From Buddleja alternifolia (Eukaryota; Streptophyta; Magnoliopsida; Lamiales; Scrophulariaceae): a stretch of DNA of 64,000 nt. A program made the position numbers and the translations under genes. The number at the start of each line of letters is the position of its first letter. Position 1 is the first letter of the stretch. A model generated the notes under the pieces. The model was not told the origin of the DNA, did not search any database, and saw only the letters and a program-made list of their open reading frames with translations. Of the stretch, positions 22,990-34,037 are shown piece by piece. The stretch covers positions 18,109,104 to 18,173,103 of the forward strand of contig CM033402.1 in the NCBI GenBank assembly GCA_019426215.1. Reading direction: 5' to 3'.

Positions 22990-23173
22990 ATGCCCATTCC
23001 GTGCCCAGGCAGAGCGGAATGGATTTTGAAATTAAAAAAATATATATGCCCATTCCACAGTCGGGCACAGCGGAATGGGCATAATTTTTTTTATTGCATT
23101 CCGCGCTCGGGCAGCGCGGAATCTCGCCCGATTCTGCGTTGCCCGAGCGCGAAATGTGCTATTTTTTATCTCC
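22990..23173. repeat. right terminal region of the MULE with GC-rich palindromes
   Basis: There are four hairpin motifs. One is at 22,990-23,023 (ATTCCGTGCCCAGGCAGAGCGGAAT). The second, at 23,047-23,081, has perfect 10-bp arms TGCCCATTCC/GGAATGGGCA. The third, at 23,098-23,122, has perfect 10-bp arms ATTCCGCGCT/AGCGCGGAAT around CGGGC. The terminal one is at 23,126-23,160. All are related to the left-end motifs. Confidence 0.8.
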
Positions 23174-23381
23174 ATTTAAATTATATTATTTATATAATTT
23201 TTATTTATTTTTGTATTATTTATTTAAATTTTCCTTAATAAATGTAACGGAAATACTGTCTAAAAGTATATTTAAAAAAATGAAATATCGGGGTTTTTTG
23301 AGTAAAAAACAATGTAATGGGTATTTTGGATTGAAAAAGTTGTGGAATGACTTTCTTAGATTGAGAATTATTTTCAACCAA

Positions 23382-23565
23382 GTGGGTTGGCGTAGTGATT
23401 CAGCGCTTCGCCCTTAAGCAAGTGGTTGGGAGTTCAAATCCCAACTCTTGTGAATAAAAAAAACTCCTTGGCCAGCCTCCTACCGCTTAGTGCGCTGACA
23501 ATGGGGCGAGGGATTAGTCTCATGGCGGTCAGCTATGGGGATACCTTGGAAAACTAAAAAAAAAA
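23382..23565 (+). mobile_element. tRNA-derived SINE, about 185 bp
   Basis: An A-box-like TGGCGTAGTGATT (from 23,389) and a B-box-like AGTTCAAATCC (23,431-23,441) sit at tRNA-like spacing, followed by a unique body and an A-rich tail (about 23,552-23,565). The 5' head GGGTTGGCGTAGTG is typical of plant tRNA-derived SINEs. Target duplications are not clear. Confidence 0.75.
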
Positions 23566-23701
23566 TATATATTTTCATATATAGATTGTTTAGAAATAGA
23601 AGTTTATGAGTGTTTGCATCAACACATGCGTAATCAGTTGCATGGTACCAAATTGCCCGTGTATAAAATAAAAAATAAATCTAAATAAAACAATCCAACC
23701 T

Positions 23702-23731
23702 CAGGGACGGACCCAGGAATGAATGCTTGGC

Positions 23732-23762
<31 letters not shown>

Positions 23763-24827
23763 TGCCGTTCAATTTTTTTTTTACAATAATTATATTTATA
23801 TACTTAAACTTATTTTAGTTTTATTAGATAAGTAAAATAACAATTATTACGTGTAAGATAAAATAAAATTAACTTTACACAAACTTAATGTAATTTCCAA
23901 ATGTATAAGCCATTTTTAAGAAGCTTATTGAAGTTGTAAAAACCGATATTTTATATCATAAAATTCATTCGTAATAGAGTTCATGTTCCATTGTTTACAT
24001 AACTCAACAATTGTAGATAACTGCTTAAACTTCAAATAATGGGCACATCGAGCTCATAGTGTCGTGATTAAGAGCTAATTAGCATTAATCAATTAGTTCT
24101 TGAGAACTTAAAATAGATTGTTTAATTGAAAATATGACATGATTTACTTAAAATTCATACATTTACTATATAATTTCAATTAACTCTTCAAAACAAATAT
24201 TAAGTAATAATTATTTACACTAATAATATCATTGTATGCATATCTTATGGTGAATAAACTCTAAATAATAAAATGATGTTCGACTTTTTCCCATATATAG
24301 ATTTGTCAATGTTCTGTATATTTTTCCTTATCAATAATTATTTATAGATTTTGGGACAAGTGCTTATCAATCCCAATCGTAATAAATTAGAAGAAAATAT
24401 AAAAAATAAGAAAAGGTAGAGTTGTTTACCATTCAACTTATTTTTTAATTGTCTTGCTAACTAGAAAATAATAACTGTAAATAAAAAGGATATGATCCCA
24501 AACACAAAGAAAAAAAAAAATTCTTTTCTATTTAATGGTAGGCGTGCTTAATGTGCACTAAACAGGTGAAACACACATATTTTAGTGAAACACACTTATT
24601 TTAGTTTCACATTTATTTTAGCAAAAAGGACATATAATGAGGGCAAGCAGAATCGAACCCCTTGCCCTCAACTTGAAAAACAAGCGCCTACCAACTGGGC
24701 CACTACTCCAACATCTCAACGAACATGAAACTTAAATAATATCTGTTAGGGGAGCCACAAAATTATATATATATATAACCTATAAAAGAATTTTAAAGTC
24801 TCGGGGGGGCCTCGAAATCCGTCCCTG
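23702..24827. mobile_element. non-autonomous hAT element, 1,126 bp
   Basis: The left end CAGGGACGGACCCAGG and the right end ATCCGTCCCTG give hAT-like inverted tips. The flanks TCCAACCT (23,694-23,701) and ACCAACCT (24,828-24,835) match at 7 of 8. A run of nearly 30 G lies about 30 bp inside the left tip. The interior is AT-rich and holds a SINE on the - strand. No transposase frame. Confidence 0.75.
24500..24716 (-). mobile_element. tRNA-derived SINE nested in the hAT element
   Basis: On the - strand GTTGGAGTAGTGGCCCAGTT begins a tRNA-like head with an A-box (TGGCCCAGTTGGTAGGCGC) and a B-box (GGGTTCGATTC) at normal spacing. The 3' acceptor arm that would pair with the first seven bases is absent, so it is not a functional tRNA gene. 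The tail seems to end in a T-rich run on the - strand near 24,510-24,520, as in some plant SINE families. The 3' end is approximate. Confidence 0.6.
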
Positions 24828-24871
24828 ACCAACCTCCTTACAATGGGAAGAAGAAGAGAACAATGTAACCA

Positions 24872-25340
24872 ACTATGATAAATAGATACGGATACAAGAA
24901 TACAGGTATAATACGATACGACACAAATACGAAATATGAAAAATTTCTAAATTTTAGAATACGATACGTGTATATAAATATATAAAATTTAAAAATATAC
25001 TTGATTCCATAGATCCTTTGATATAACTAAACTTTTGTCTGGTTCTTTAAATTTTTTTGTTTAACTTTGAAGTTTTAATTTTTAACAGAAGACCAAAATT
25101 ATTATCTTTGTTCAAGTTTTTGCTCAAAAAGGATTGTATAATATTAAAAGAATATTTTGCTTTGTATCCAAAGCTTGTCAGATACTAAGTTTTGTATCGG
25201 ATACGCTATTTAGAATTTTCTCTTTTCTTTATATTTTTGGATGCCTAGAAAATGTGTCGGATACGATACCTGGAGTATCCATATCTGATACAGGTATTAT
25301 ATTGTACGAGAATATTTTTAGGAGTATTTGTGCATCATAA
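24872..25340. mobile_element. possible diverged MITE related to the one in the PMD intron
   Basis: The left part CTATGATAAATAGATACGG and right part GTATTTGTGCATCATAAG resemble, with mismatches, the CTATGATGCACGGACA tips of the MITE at 15,276-15,482. The interior shares TACGATACG and TCAGATAC-like words in both orientations. The match is weak. Confidence 0.35.
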
Positions 25341-25371
25341 GTAGTCAATAATTGACTTTTACGTGGATTGA

Positions 25372-25560
25372 ATTTTTTTTTTTTGAGTAAATCAGTTACA
25401 GGTACATGTCATGAATATCAAATTTACTCTCACATATATATTCAATTGACAACTATTAGAACTAGCTAACAACTACTAAACAAGTCGAGAAAGACCCACA
25501 CGTTGTCGGTGGGAATAGAACCTAGATTGCTGATATCTTCGAGGCTCAGCTTCACTAATA
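25372..25560 (-). mobile_element. probable tRNA-derived SINE
   Basis: On the - strand an A-box-like TAGTGAAGCTGAGCC is followed by a B-box-like AGGTTCTATTCCCACC. The element ends in an A run, seen as T at about 25,372-25,383 on +. The boxes are diverged and no clear target duplication was found. The following 300 bp to 25,864 hold a 62-codon - strand frame that I do not recognise. Confidence 0.5.
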
Positions 25561-25869
25561 GCAATAAACTTCATCGGCACCTGTATTGAGTTTAGAATGT
25601 ATGAAAAAGAGAAAGGTATGAGCAAGGAGAATTTTTTGGATTAACACTCCACTACATTTGGTTTCATGGACTATGTGTTTATTAGGATGTGACATCACTG
25701 GAATCCATGAGGTGGCACTATGGTGCTTCAACACCCAATTCACTTAATAATTCTCCGTAGGCTTTACCAACACTACTGCCAGTCCCGATAGTCGTTCTCT
25801 ACGTCACTCTTCAATTATAAATATTATAGTTATAATAATTATTATTAACTTTTGTAGATTTATACTATG

Positions 25870-26422
25870 TGATGTGTGTGAGTTTCACATCAATAAGAAT
25901 ATGCAATATAGTATATAAAGATATAATATAAAGCATGAATATAATGTAAAAATAGACACAAGATATATGTGGTTTGTTCCAAAATCAGACCTATGTCCAC
26001 AGGGGTAAAGAGTTCGATCTTTTTATTGATGTAAGAGTTCGTATTTATACAAAAATTTGATGGGGGGGGGGGGGGGGGGGGGTTAAAAGGGGTAAATCAA
26101 CCATGCTAAATATACATTTGGTAGTAAGAATAAATCATAATCTATCTATATTGAGCTATAATCAATCGAGTATAAATGGAAAAGAGAACAAATCGCAGGC
26201 TTGATCTCCGCAGGTCTATATATGGCAAGGTAGGTGATTGATTAGATCTTGTCTCTCAGCTGTCCATAATCAACATGCAGGTCAGGTCATCTGGGCCTCC
26301 AGCTAAGCCTGTCCGAATATGATGTCTTCTAGAAGGATCTAAGTCCATAAAACGGTTGGGCTTAGGTCCACAAGGTATTGGACTACCCAGCTTAGCCCAA
26401 AGGCGGATCTCTACCCACATCA
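25870..26422 (-). repeat. 3' LTR of the gypsy element, 553 bp
   Basis: It begins TGATGTGTGTGAG and ends CTACCCACATCA on +, matching the right LTR in order and content. The right LTR lacks about 90 bp present here (near 26,290-26,400). A TATAAATAC on - lies at 26,041-26,049. A run of about 18 G (26,063-26,080) marks the same place where the solo LTR has inserted in the other copy. Confidence 0.9.
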
Positions 26423-27135
26423 ATAGTCCCCCTCCCCCCCCCCCCAGGTCTAAAGTTTAATGTAGTCAAGCTGAAAGAATTGAAAAGAAATAAGTGATAT
26501 GGACAGAGCTAAGAAAACTCCAGGGATGCAGGTAGAAATCCGGATGAAGAACAAATGCTGAAAGAATCTCCAATCTGTTAAGGTGTAGCAACCTGATCTG
26601 CGGAGCTCATGGAAGCCTTCCTGTGTAGGTCTGGAGAAAACCCTACTCGTGAGTTAACTAGCCGATTGGACTTCTCCATACTTCTGCAGTTATTGCCTCG
26701 TAGTTTGAGAAAATCGCGCCATCATCATGACCTCGTCAGACAATGTCGTCATAACTGAGCCTAGGTATGCGTTGATGATTGCCACGTGTACGACTGAGGA
26801 TAGAGCCTCCCTCTTTCCTTGTAAGTTATTTACTTACAATTTTTTTAATTTTGAAAAAGCTAACTTGCTAAAAACCGTCGATTTTATTTCCTTTTTTCGG
26901 ATTTTTGTTTAGCATTAAAAATCAGAGAAACCCTTTTCCTCATCCTTCTCTTCAATTCATCTTCTCTAGCGGCGGTACCCATGTTTGTTGCCCACTTCCT
27001 AGGTATTGCACGTTTCTCTCTTTCTCTTCTTTTCATATTTTGCTTGTTTTATTTGTGTGCTGCGTAGTTTTGAGAAAAATTCCCAAAGTTCTGTTGTTGT
27101 TGTTGCCTTTGTCTTTTTTCTTTTTGTGCGCAACC
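26423..27135. other. gypsy untranslated region between LTR and antisense gene
   Basis: This stretch holds the C-rich complement of the polypurine tract, then sequence without a supported gene. A + strand frame runs from about 26,905 into the antisense gene, but its first 77 codons are hydrophobic, low-complexity and lack family similarity, so the gene start is placed at 27,136. Confidence 0.5.
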
Positions 27136-29389
27136 ATGTCTAATAGCTTTGGTTCCAACTCCAAGAATCGAGGTGAGCCCCATAATTTGTTAGAAACTAC
27201 CTCTGATTCTGAGGAAGAAACCACATCGTTTGTACGTGATTTGTATAGTGCTACCAAGGGTGATAAAATCATCGACGTCGAATCTTCTGACACCGAGTCT
27301 GATGGGCGTAATACCACCACCATCTCCTCTCCCTATCAAGGTGAAAACCCAGGAGGTAGTCGAGTTGGAGCCCTAGCCATTGTAGGAGCCCTTCAGTCCC
27401 TTTTCACTCTTCAGCAAAAGCGAAAAATACACTAAACGTATAGCATATCTGAAAGGTACCAAATTGTGGTCCCAAATGCACAGGATAGGCCTCATCGCCC
27501 TACCTTAGGTTACACCTATTTCTACGCTGCCCACCTCCGAGCAGGTCTGCGTTTCCCTATTCCTCGCCTTTTTTTAGAGATAGCCAATAGGTATCGTCTC
27601 CCTTTGAACCACTTTGATCCTAATGCCATTCGTATGATGGCTGGCTTTGCTGTTCTTTTTCACCTTCACGGCCACCCAGCCACAACCGATCTTTCTTATT
27701 CCTTGTTTCTGCCTCTCTCTATCTCCTCTGATAGTGGCATTTTTTACCTTACCTCCCATGGTCAGGCTACCTTTTTGGCTACTCATCCTACCGAGAAAAT
27801 ATGGAAATACAATTACTTTTTTGTTACCCCGCCTCCAGGTGAGCTTTGGGATTTTCGTCGTGAGTTTTTGGAGAAGGTAGATGTAACCCATCCTTACCCT
27901 CCTCAAAATTTGTCATCATATCAACAACAACTTGTGCATTATCTGAATTTTACCCCTCGTGGTGTGGGTAAACTTGTTGATGATCGTTTGTTGTATAACA
28001 TCAATTTCAGCCCTGTTGGGGCAGATCTGTAGGGTGAAACCTTAGATAGTACTTGTGTGATGTTTTGTATATGCTTATGTTGTAGTCTCTTGGTGGATGC
28101 CCTCGTATCTGAATGTTTCTTGCTGTTGTTTATTTTGCAGAGGAGTTAATGGATGCCTCCCGAGCCAAGGATGCTTTCAAACGCAGGAAGAAGCATCATC
28201 CAGCTTCGGAGCCCTCTTTGCCACCACCTCCTCCAAGTGTGCCACCGCAGGTGGTGCAATCTCTAGCCACACCTCTTGCAGATATATCTTCCCCCACTTT
28301 AGGCCAAGGAGAACAATCTTTCCCTCCCCGTGATCTTGCCTTGGCGTCAGAGATAGCCTCTGGGCAGAGGCCTGCAGCTTCGGCGACTCCCTTGGACACT
28401 CGTCTAACTAAGCGTGGCAACTCAGGAATAGCTATCAAGGAACTTATGCCCGACCTGCAGCTCAGGACTGCAGATCTACCAGCCTCCAGGACCCAATCCA
28501 AAGCCCAGAACCCGACTCCTCTTTCTTCTTTGAGGAGTAACGACATTGCAGTGATGATAGATTTTATCTAGAGGCTGCCAAATTCTCTCGATCGTCATTA
28601 CCTGGAGAGCTTGACTCCCCGTGAGGCTGCCAGGGCTGCCCTCCTTCTTCTTCCCAAGGCAAGTTTGCGTTATTTTTGTGTTTTAGTGATTTCTCCGTAT
28701 AAGTATTATATCTGTCTTTCATGAGAGTTCCATATGTTATCCGGCCATGCCTTGACGGATCAGTATCAGAATACTTAGGCGGACCATCTGCAAAAGAAGT
28801 TATCCAAGGTCCAGAAGCAGCTGAAGAAATCTCAGGAGTCCGGGTCAACTAAGGAAAAGGGTCTGCGCCAGGACTTGAAGAATCTTCATGTAGATTTTTG
28901 GAAGTTGCTAGTAGAAAAAGTGGATCTGGAGGTGGCCTTAGTTTCACAGGCAACACAAATGGAGACGAAACTGGAGGAAGTTCTGAATGAGGAGCTCCAA
29001 AACTAGATAGCTAACTTCTCTGCCTTTGCTGAAGGACAGGAGTTCCTCGCCAAATTCAAAACCGATTTCGTTGCTTCCAAGGAATTTTCTGCTCTGGTCG
29101 ATGAAAAATATGTAGATTTCTTTGTCAAAGGCTTTGATGGTTGTTCTGCTCAGTTTCGGGCCAAGGGTTATCCTCCCGAGGGTGTTTTTTTCGATTGCCT
29201 AGATCCAGAGGTTGCCCTAGAGGCTGCTGTTGTCGCTCCAAGGGTTCCTCCTGCCGCAAATCTAGCTATCCCACCTGCTGCAGGTCAGCTTGAAGCAGCT
29301 GTTGCTGACCAGCCCTCAGGTATTGCCGATCCTCATCCTCGTGTTGCCAATATTGATGTTGCTGCTGTCGGGGCTGAGCCCGTTGAATG
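27136..29389 (+). pseudogene. antisense extra gene of the gypsy element (gypsy-type transposon domain, PF04195-like)
   Basis: This gene runs opposite to gag-pol, between integrase and the 3' LTR. The start at ATG 27,136 has context ACCATGTC. First comes a Ser/acidic region (MSNSFGSNSKNRGEPHNLLE). After one in-frame TAA (27,433) the conserved domain follows: YFYAAHLRAGLRFPIPRLF, then PNAIRMMAGFAVLF, then KIWKYNYFFVTPP (about 27,500-27,840). It stops at 28,030. A new frame opens after a good splice-acceptor-like TTTATTTTGCAG at 28,138, giving a Pro-rich region (28,139-28,571). Beyond a stop, sequence to 29,389 still reads as a coiled-coil-like KLSKVQKQLKKSQE stretch and an Ala/Val-rich tail. 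At least two introns are likely. The function of this family is unknown. Confidence 0.7.
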
Positions 29390-30009
29390 ATCTTTAAAAT
29401 TTCTTAAGAATTCCTGGTTTTCGATGGGCATATGTGGCCTTTTAAACAATTTATATTTTTGTTGGTTTGGTTTTGGACATATGTAGCCCTTAGACAATTT
29501 ATGTTTATATTTTGTGCTAGCTTTGCCAGACCTGTCCCCAGTTGGGGTGGGAAACTTCTTAGTTTTTATATATCTATTATGATGCCTACTTATATCTATT
29601 TTTTGTGTGCTATTTGACTTGCTTAGAAAACAGGCTTACCTGTGCTGTGCTATATTTCTTCCTTAGATTTTTGAATCCTATCTGCATACTTTATGAAAAC
29701 TAAGAACACAAAGAAAATTCTGATTCCCTTTGAGGAAGCAAGTTAGTCTTTCACACACATATATTTAAATTACACCCTTTGTAAAAAAAAATGAAATAAA
29801 TAATACAACCATACCTCCATCGGTACTTTCACTTTCCATATCTATAGTGTTTAGTACACACGAAAAATTCCTGGTATTCCTTTCAAGATCAGATATACTG
29901 GTTAGAAATCAGGTAGTACCACCAGATCTGAACTGAGCTATAGTTGCAGCTCTTATCATAGGGCCTTACCTCAAATTGTTCGTCAATTCTTAATAATTTC
30001 TTGACACGT

Positions 30010-30232
30010 ATAATCATGTGGACTTGCACTGTCACTATGCAATCGTAGGGACTTGCATCGGGATCAAACACCCTTAGTTTCTCATATGCAATGGTGGGGA
30101 CTTGCATTGGGATCAAACACCCTTACTTTTTTGCAATCGTGGAGATTTGCACATGGGATCAAACACCCATCAACAGGCGCGTACAATCGTGGGGACTTGC
30201 ACCGCAACTATGCAATTGTGGAGACTTGCACT
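30010..30232. repeat. tandem repeat, about 4-5 units of ~47 bp, within the gypsy element
   Basis: The words GCAATCGTRGGGACTTGCA and GGGATCAAACACCC recur at about 47-50 bp spacing from 30,010 to 30,232, with a shortened last pair. It lies between the antisense gene and integrase, where Tat-lineage elements are known to carry variable tandem repeats that can seed satellites. The open frames here are repeat by-products. Confidence 0.75.
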
Positions 30233-30839
30233 TACCACCTGCCTTATTATACCTTTGCCTCCCCTCCGTACACAAATTTCCTGAATGGGCTCGGGTGGCC
30301 GGTTTTACCGCAGGTATTCTTCTTTATTTCTCATATTTTTACGTACGTTCCCTCCTTATTTCCTCTCCAACCTTGTGGTTGTCCTTTCTTCCTTGTCGCT
30401 CCAAACCCTTGTCTGCCTAGGACAGGTCCTGGAACCATCCCAAAGGTGAATACTCACCAAGTCCCTCCTTATTCCTCTTGGTATAGGGCCTTCGGGTCTG
30501 CCACCGATTTTACACCTGGCGTTAAGGACCCCAGCTACCTACCCAGGTGGTACATTCCTATTCCTTTGATTACTTCCCTTCCACCAACTACCCTTACTTT
30601 ACATTTCAATCATCAATTTATATATATATATATACATATACATCATACCAAATTTCTCAATCAAATAAATTCTTACTAGATTTCCGGAGCTTTGCATTTG
30701 ACCTTGCAAAGAAGGCATTACATTCTTAGGTATTACCTGAAAACACAATCATAACTTCAACCAAAAATATTAGTAGCTTCGTGAGTTGACACATGAAAAT
30801 GTAAAATAAAGCAAATTGCAAATAATCAAATGTAAAACT

Positions 30840-32050
30840 TTTTCAAATTTTGCATGTTCCATGGGCGAGGGAGTAATTTTCCCTAGCTATCCTCCAACTT
30901 GTATGCTCCTCCTGCTAACACCTTTATTACTTTGTAGGGACCCTCCTAGTTAGGGTCCAACTTTTTCACTGTGCGTACTGCATCTACTCTCTTGAGTACT
31001 AAATTACCCACTTGTAGAGATCTATCATTTACCTTTGTTGCCTGGTCCAACATGATCCTCTGTTTGTACTGCTCTATCCTTAGGTATGCCTTATCTCTGC
31101 TTTCCTCGATTAGGTCCAGCTCTTCCCTGAGTCGTTCCTTCTATTGCTCCGGTTCAAAGTATCTAATTCGGTGGATTTGCACCCTAACATCTGCAGGTAT
31201 GACCGCCTCTGTTCCATACACCAGGTGAAAGGACTCTCTCCTGTAGTAGATTCTGGGGTGGTCCAATATGACCATAACACTGATTGCAATTCCTCAACCC
31301 AATTCCCACTCGTTCCCTCTAGTCTATACAACTGAGGTTTGGGTGTTTTCCGCGAGAATATTAGTGATGTATTTTTTATGAAATTAAACAACATGTAATC
31401 GAAAAGAAAGAGTGTAGACATACCTGGTCTTTAGACCTCGTACAATTATTCTATTGGTAACCTCTACCTGACCAGTGGTTTGAGGATGGGCCACCGCACT
31501 GAAGCGTTGCTGGATCCCTAGCCCTTCGCACCACCTCCTCAGCTTGACTCTGCTGAACTACCTTCCGTTGTCAACTACAATCTCTCTAGGCATACCAAAT
31601 CGGCAAACGATGTTCTTCCAAAGTAACTTGATGACTTCCACCTCGTGATCCTAGCTAGGGCTTCGCTCTCCACCCACTTACTGAAGTAGTCCACTAACAC
31701 CAATAGAAATTTCTTTTGAGCCTTTGCTATGGGAAAAAGTCCGCCACCTGGCGAAGGGTCATGGGACACTCATGGAACGCATCTTTACTGAAGTAGTCCA
31801 CTAACTGACATTGCTCGCACTTCTTTACCATGTTAGCCTCATTCTTCTTAAGGGATGTCCAGAAGTATCCGCCCCTCAAAGTCTTTCTAGCTAAGGCTGA
31901 TCGTCCTATGTGGCTGCCGTAGTCTCCTTCATGAATTTCTCTTAGCACGTAGTCTCCCTCTTTCGATGATACACATCTCAGATGTTGTTGTACAAATGAT
32001 TTTTTGTACAACACACCATCGATCATGACGAATCTACTAGCTCTGGTTTG
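30840..32050 (-). pseudogene. gypsy integrase
   Basis: The zinc-binding HHCC part is at 32,026-31,800 (HEGDYGSH, then CEQCQ). The catalytic core has VDYFSKWVESEAL near 31,690 with the first Asp. The C-terminal region ends near 30,840 with WEGPYKV- and LPRPWN-type sequence read across frame changes. Open pieces at 31,727-32,026, 31,575-31,769 and 31,110-31,421 lie in different frames, and a stretch around 31,420-31,575 is out of frame. The enzyme would insert the cDNA into the genome; this copy cannot. Confidence 0.8.
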
Positions 32051-32128
32051 TAGTCATAGCTGAGCGTTCCTTTTCTGTGGGAGGACACCCTGAGTAAGAT
32101 ATTGAATGATCTTAGTCCTCGTCTTCGT

Positions 32129-34027
32129 CTACCGCAACACTTCTTGCTCAGTACCTGATCCAGGTACGGACTGGATGGTGATGTGCCTCGTTTTGCAATC
32201 GATGACTGAGCTGCCTAGCTTTGATAGATAGTCAGCTTTGGAGTTTTCCAATCGCAATATTTGATGTACCTCTAGCTTTTGAAAGCCCTTTTGTAATGTT
32301 TCTATGGTTTCCAGATATTTCACCATCCTTTCCTCTTTGGCTTCGTAGGTTCCTTCGATTTGTTTTATCACGAGCTGCAAATCTGAATAGGCTATCAGAT
32401 TCCTAGCTCCTCCTTTGAGTGCCATTTTGAGTCTTATGATGAACGCTTCATAATCGGCCTCATTGTTGCTAGCTTGAATTCGAACTTGATTGCGTACTCC
32501 AGCTAATCTCCCTCAGGTGTGGTGCGCTACTCCCGTTCTGAGTAGCTAATCCGTCGACATGCAGGAGCCAAACTTTGTCACTTTTTTTCTCTTCCTGATC
32601 AGGTTTTGTCATTTCATTGACAAAATCTGCCAGGACTTGCGCTTTGATTGCAGCTCGAGATGCGTACTCTATCTCGAACACTTGTATGTCAAAAAATAAA
32701 GTTTTGACTATCATGCCATGATGACTAACGCGAAAGCTATCTTCTCGATCTCTGGGTACCTTTGATTCTGCATCCGAGAGTACTTTGCTGACGTAATATA
32801 CAGGCTTCTCCATCTTCCCTCTTCTCTTACAAGGACAGTGCTAACAACTCGGTCGGCCACAACTATGTACAACATCAATGGCTCACCCTGCACAGGTTTG
32901 GTCAGTAGGGGGATTTGGTTCATGTATTCTTTTAGCTCTATGAAGGCTTGTTGACACTCCTTACTCCAGTTGAAGTTGTCTGCTTTCCGCAATATTTTGA
33001 AAAATGGTAAGCTTCTTTCCACCGATTTGGAGATGAATTGGCTTAGGACCGTGATCCTTCCATTTAGTCGTTGAACTTCATTCACATCTCTAGGTGGTTG
33101 CATATCTTGGATGGCTTTGATCTTCTCAGGATTGGCCTCTATGCCTTTCTCCGTGACCATGTAGCCTCGGAACTTCCCTCCTTTGATCGCAAATGTTCAC
33201 TTAGCTGGGTTCAGCTTCATTTTGTACTTCTGAAGAGTTTCAAAAGTTTGCTACAAGTCGTGCACATGCATGTTGGAGGTTCGGCTTTTGATTACCATGT
33301 CGTCCACATACATTTCAATGTTCTTCCCGAGCTGGTCGCGAAACATCATGTCGACCAGTCTTTGGTATATAGCTCCGGAATTTTTAAGGCCGAAGGGCAT
33401 CACTATGTACCAGTACGTACCAAAGGAGGTTATGAAACTAACCTTCCTCTGGTCTTCCACATCTAGAGGTATCTGATGATACCCGCTCTATGCATCCATG
33501 GTGCTCAACAATTCGAATCCAGCTGTGGCGTCTACTAGTTGATCGATTCTAGGTAGGGGAAAGTGATCCTTAGGTCAGGAGTTATTTAGATCACAAAAGT
33601 CGGTACACATTCTCCACTTTGTCCCTCCTTTTGATACTACGACTACGTTAGACACCCACTCCGGGAATTGAATTTCTACTATATGCTTTGCTTTGAGTTG
33701 TCTGTCAATTTTCACCTTGATTATGGTGTCCTTCTCTGGGCTGAAGTGTCTCTTCTTTTGGATGACTGGCTTCGCGTCAGGAAATACGTTGAGGTGATGT
33801 TGTATAAGTGTAGGGTCAATACCTACAAGGTCATTGACTGACCACGAGAACACATCTGTATGCTTCCTTAGCATGGCTATTAATTCTTCTTTCAGGTCGG
33901 GGTTCACGTGAGAACCAATCCTTACAGTCTTCTCCTTGTCTCCAGGTATGAGCTCTATGCTCATAAGCTCTCCTACAGGTTGGACGTGCGATGAAACTGG
34001 CTTTTTAGCCACTTCGCTTCCTTTCAA
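32129..34027 (-). pseudogene. gypsy reverse transcriptase with RNase H and second archaeal-type RNase H
   Basis: Reading from 34,027: the pre-RT region and fingers (LKAKHIVEIQFPEWVSNVVVVSK), palm with the catalytic YVDDM (about 33,298-33,312), the connection (NGRITVLSQFISKS), then the first RNase H (LYIVVADRVVSTVLVREE, PVYYVSKVLSDAE) to about 32,720. A second RNase H follows at 32,600-32,129 (WLLHVDGLATQNGS, then ARNLIAYSDLQLVIKQIEGTYEAKEERM). This extra domain marks the Tat lineage. Breaks include a TAG inside the palm near 33,492, a stop near 33,575 and others at the domain joints. Confidence 0.85.
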
Positions 34028-34037
34028 TGTCGTTGAT

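Larger units (their letters stand above)
12861..23173. mobile_element. Mutator-like element (MULE), ~10.3 kb, with PMD cargo gene
   Basis: The tips are inverted copies: GAAGATCAGAAAACAGCACA on the left, and on the right a reverse complement reading GGAGATAAAAAATAGCACA, followed on both sides by TTCCGCGCTCGGGCA with 1-2 mismatches. Inside are a MuDR-type transposase gene on - (18,073-22,301) and a plant-mobile-domain gene on + (14,276-16,855). The two genes converge, each starting 1 kb or more inside a terminal region, as in maize MuDR, where mudrA and mudrB converge from promoters in the terminal repeats. A 9-bp target duplication was not convincing (ATCTTAAAT versus CATTTAAAT or ATTTAAATT, about 6 of 9). 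The exact tip could be 12,875/23,160 if only the best-matching core is counted. Confidence 0.75.

Noticed and set aside
24640..24716. tRNA gene on the - strand
   Set aside because: A- and B-boxes are present but the acceptor stem cannot pair, and a SINE-like body follows.
30053..30729. 208-codon and overlapping + strand frames
   Set aside because: They translate the 47-bp tandem repeats and gypsy untranslated DNA; no domain.
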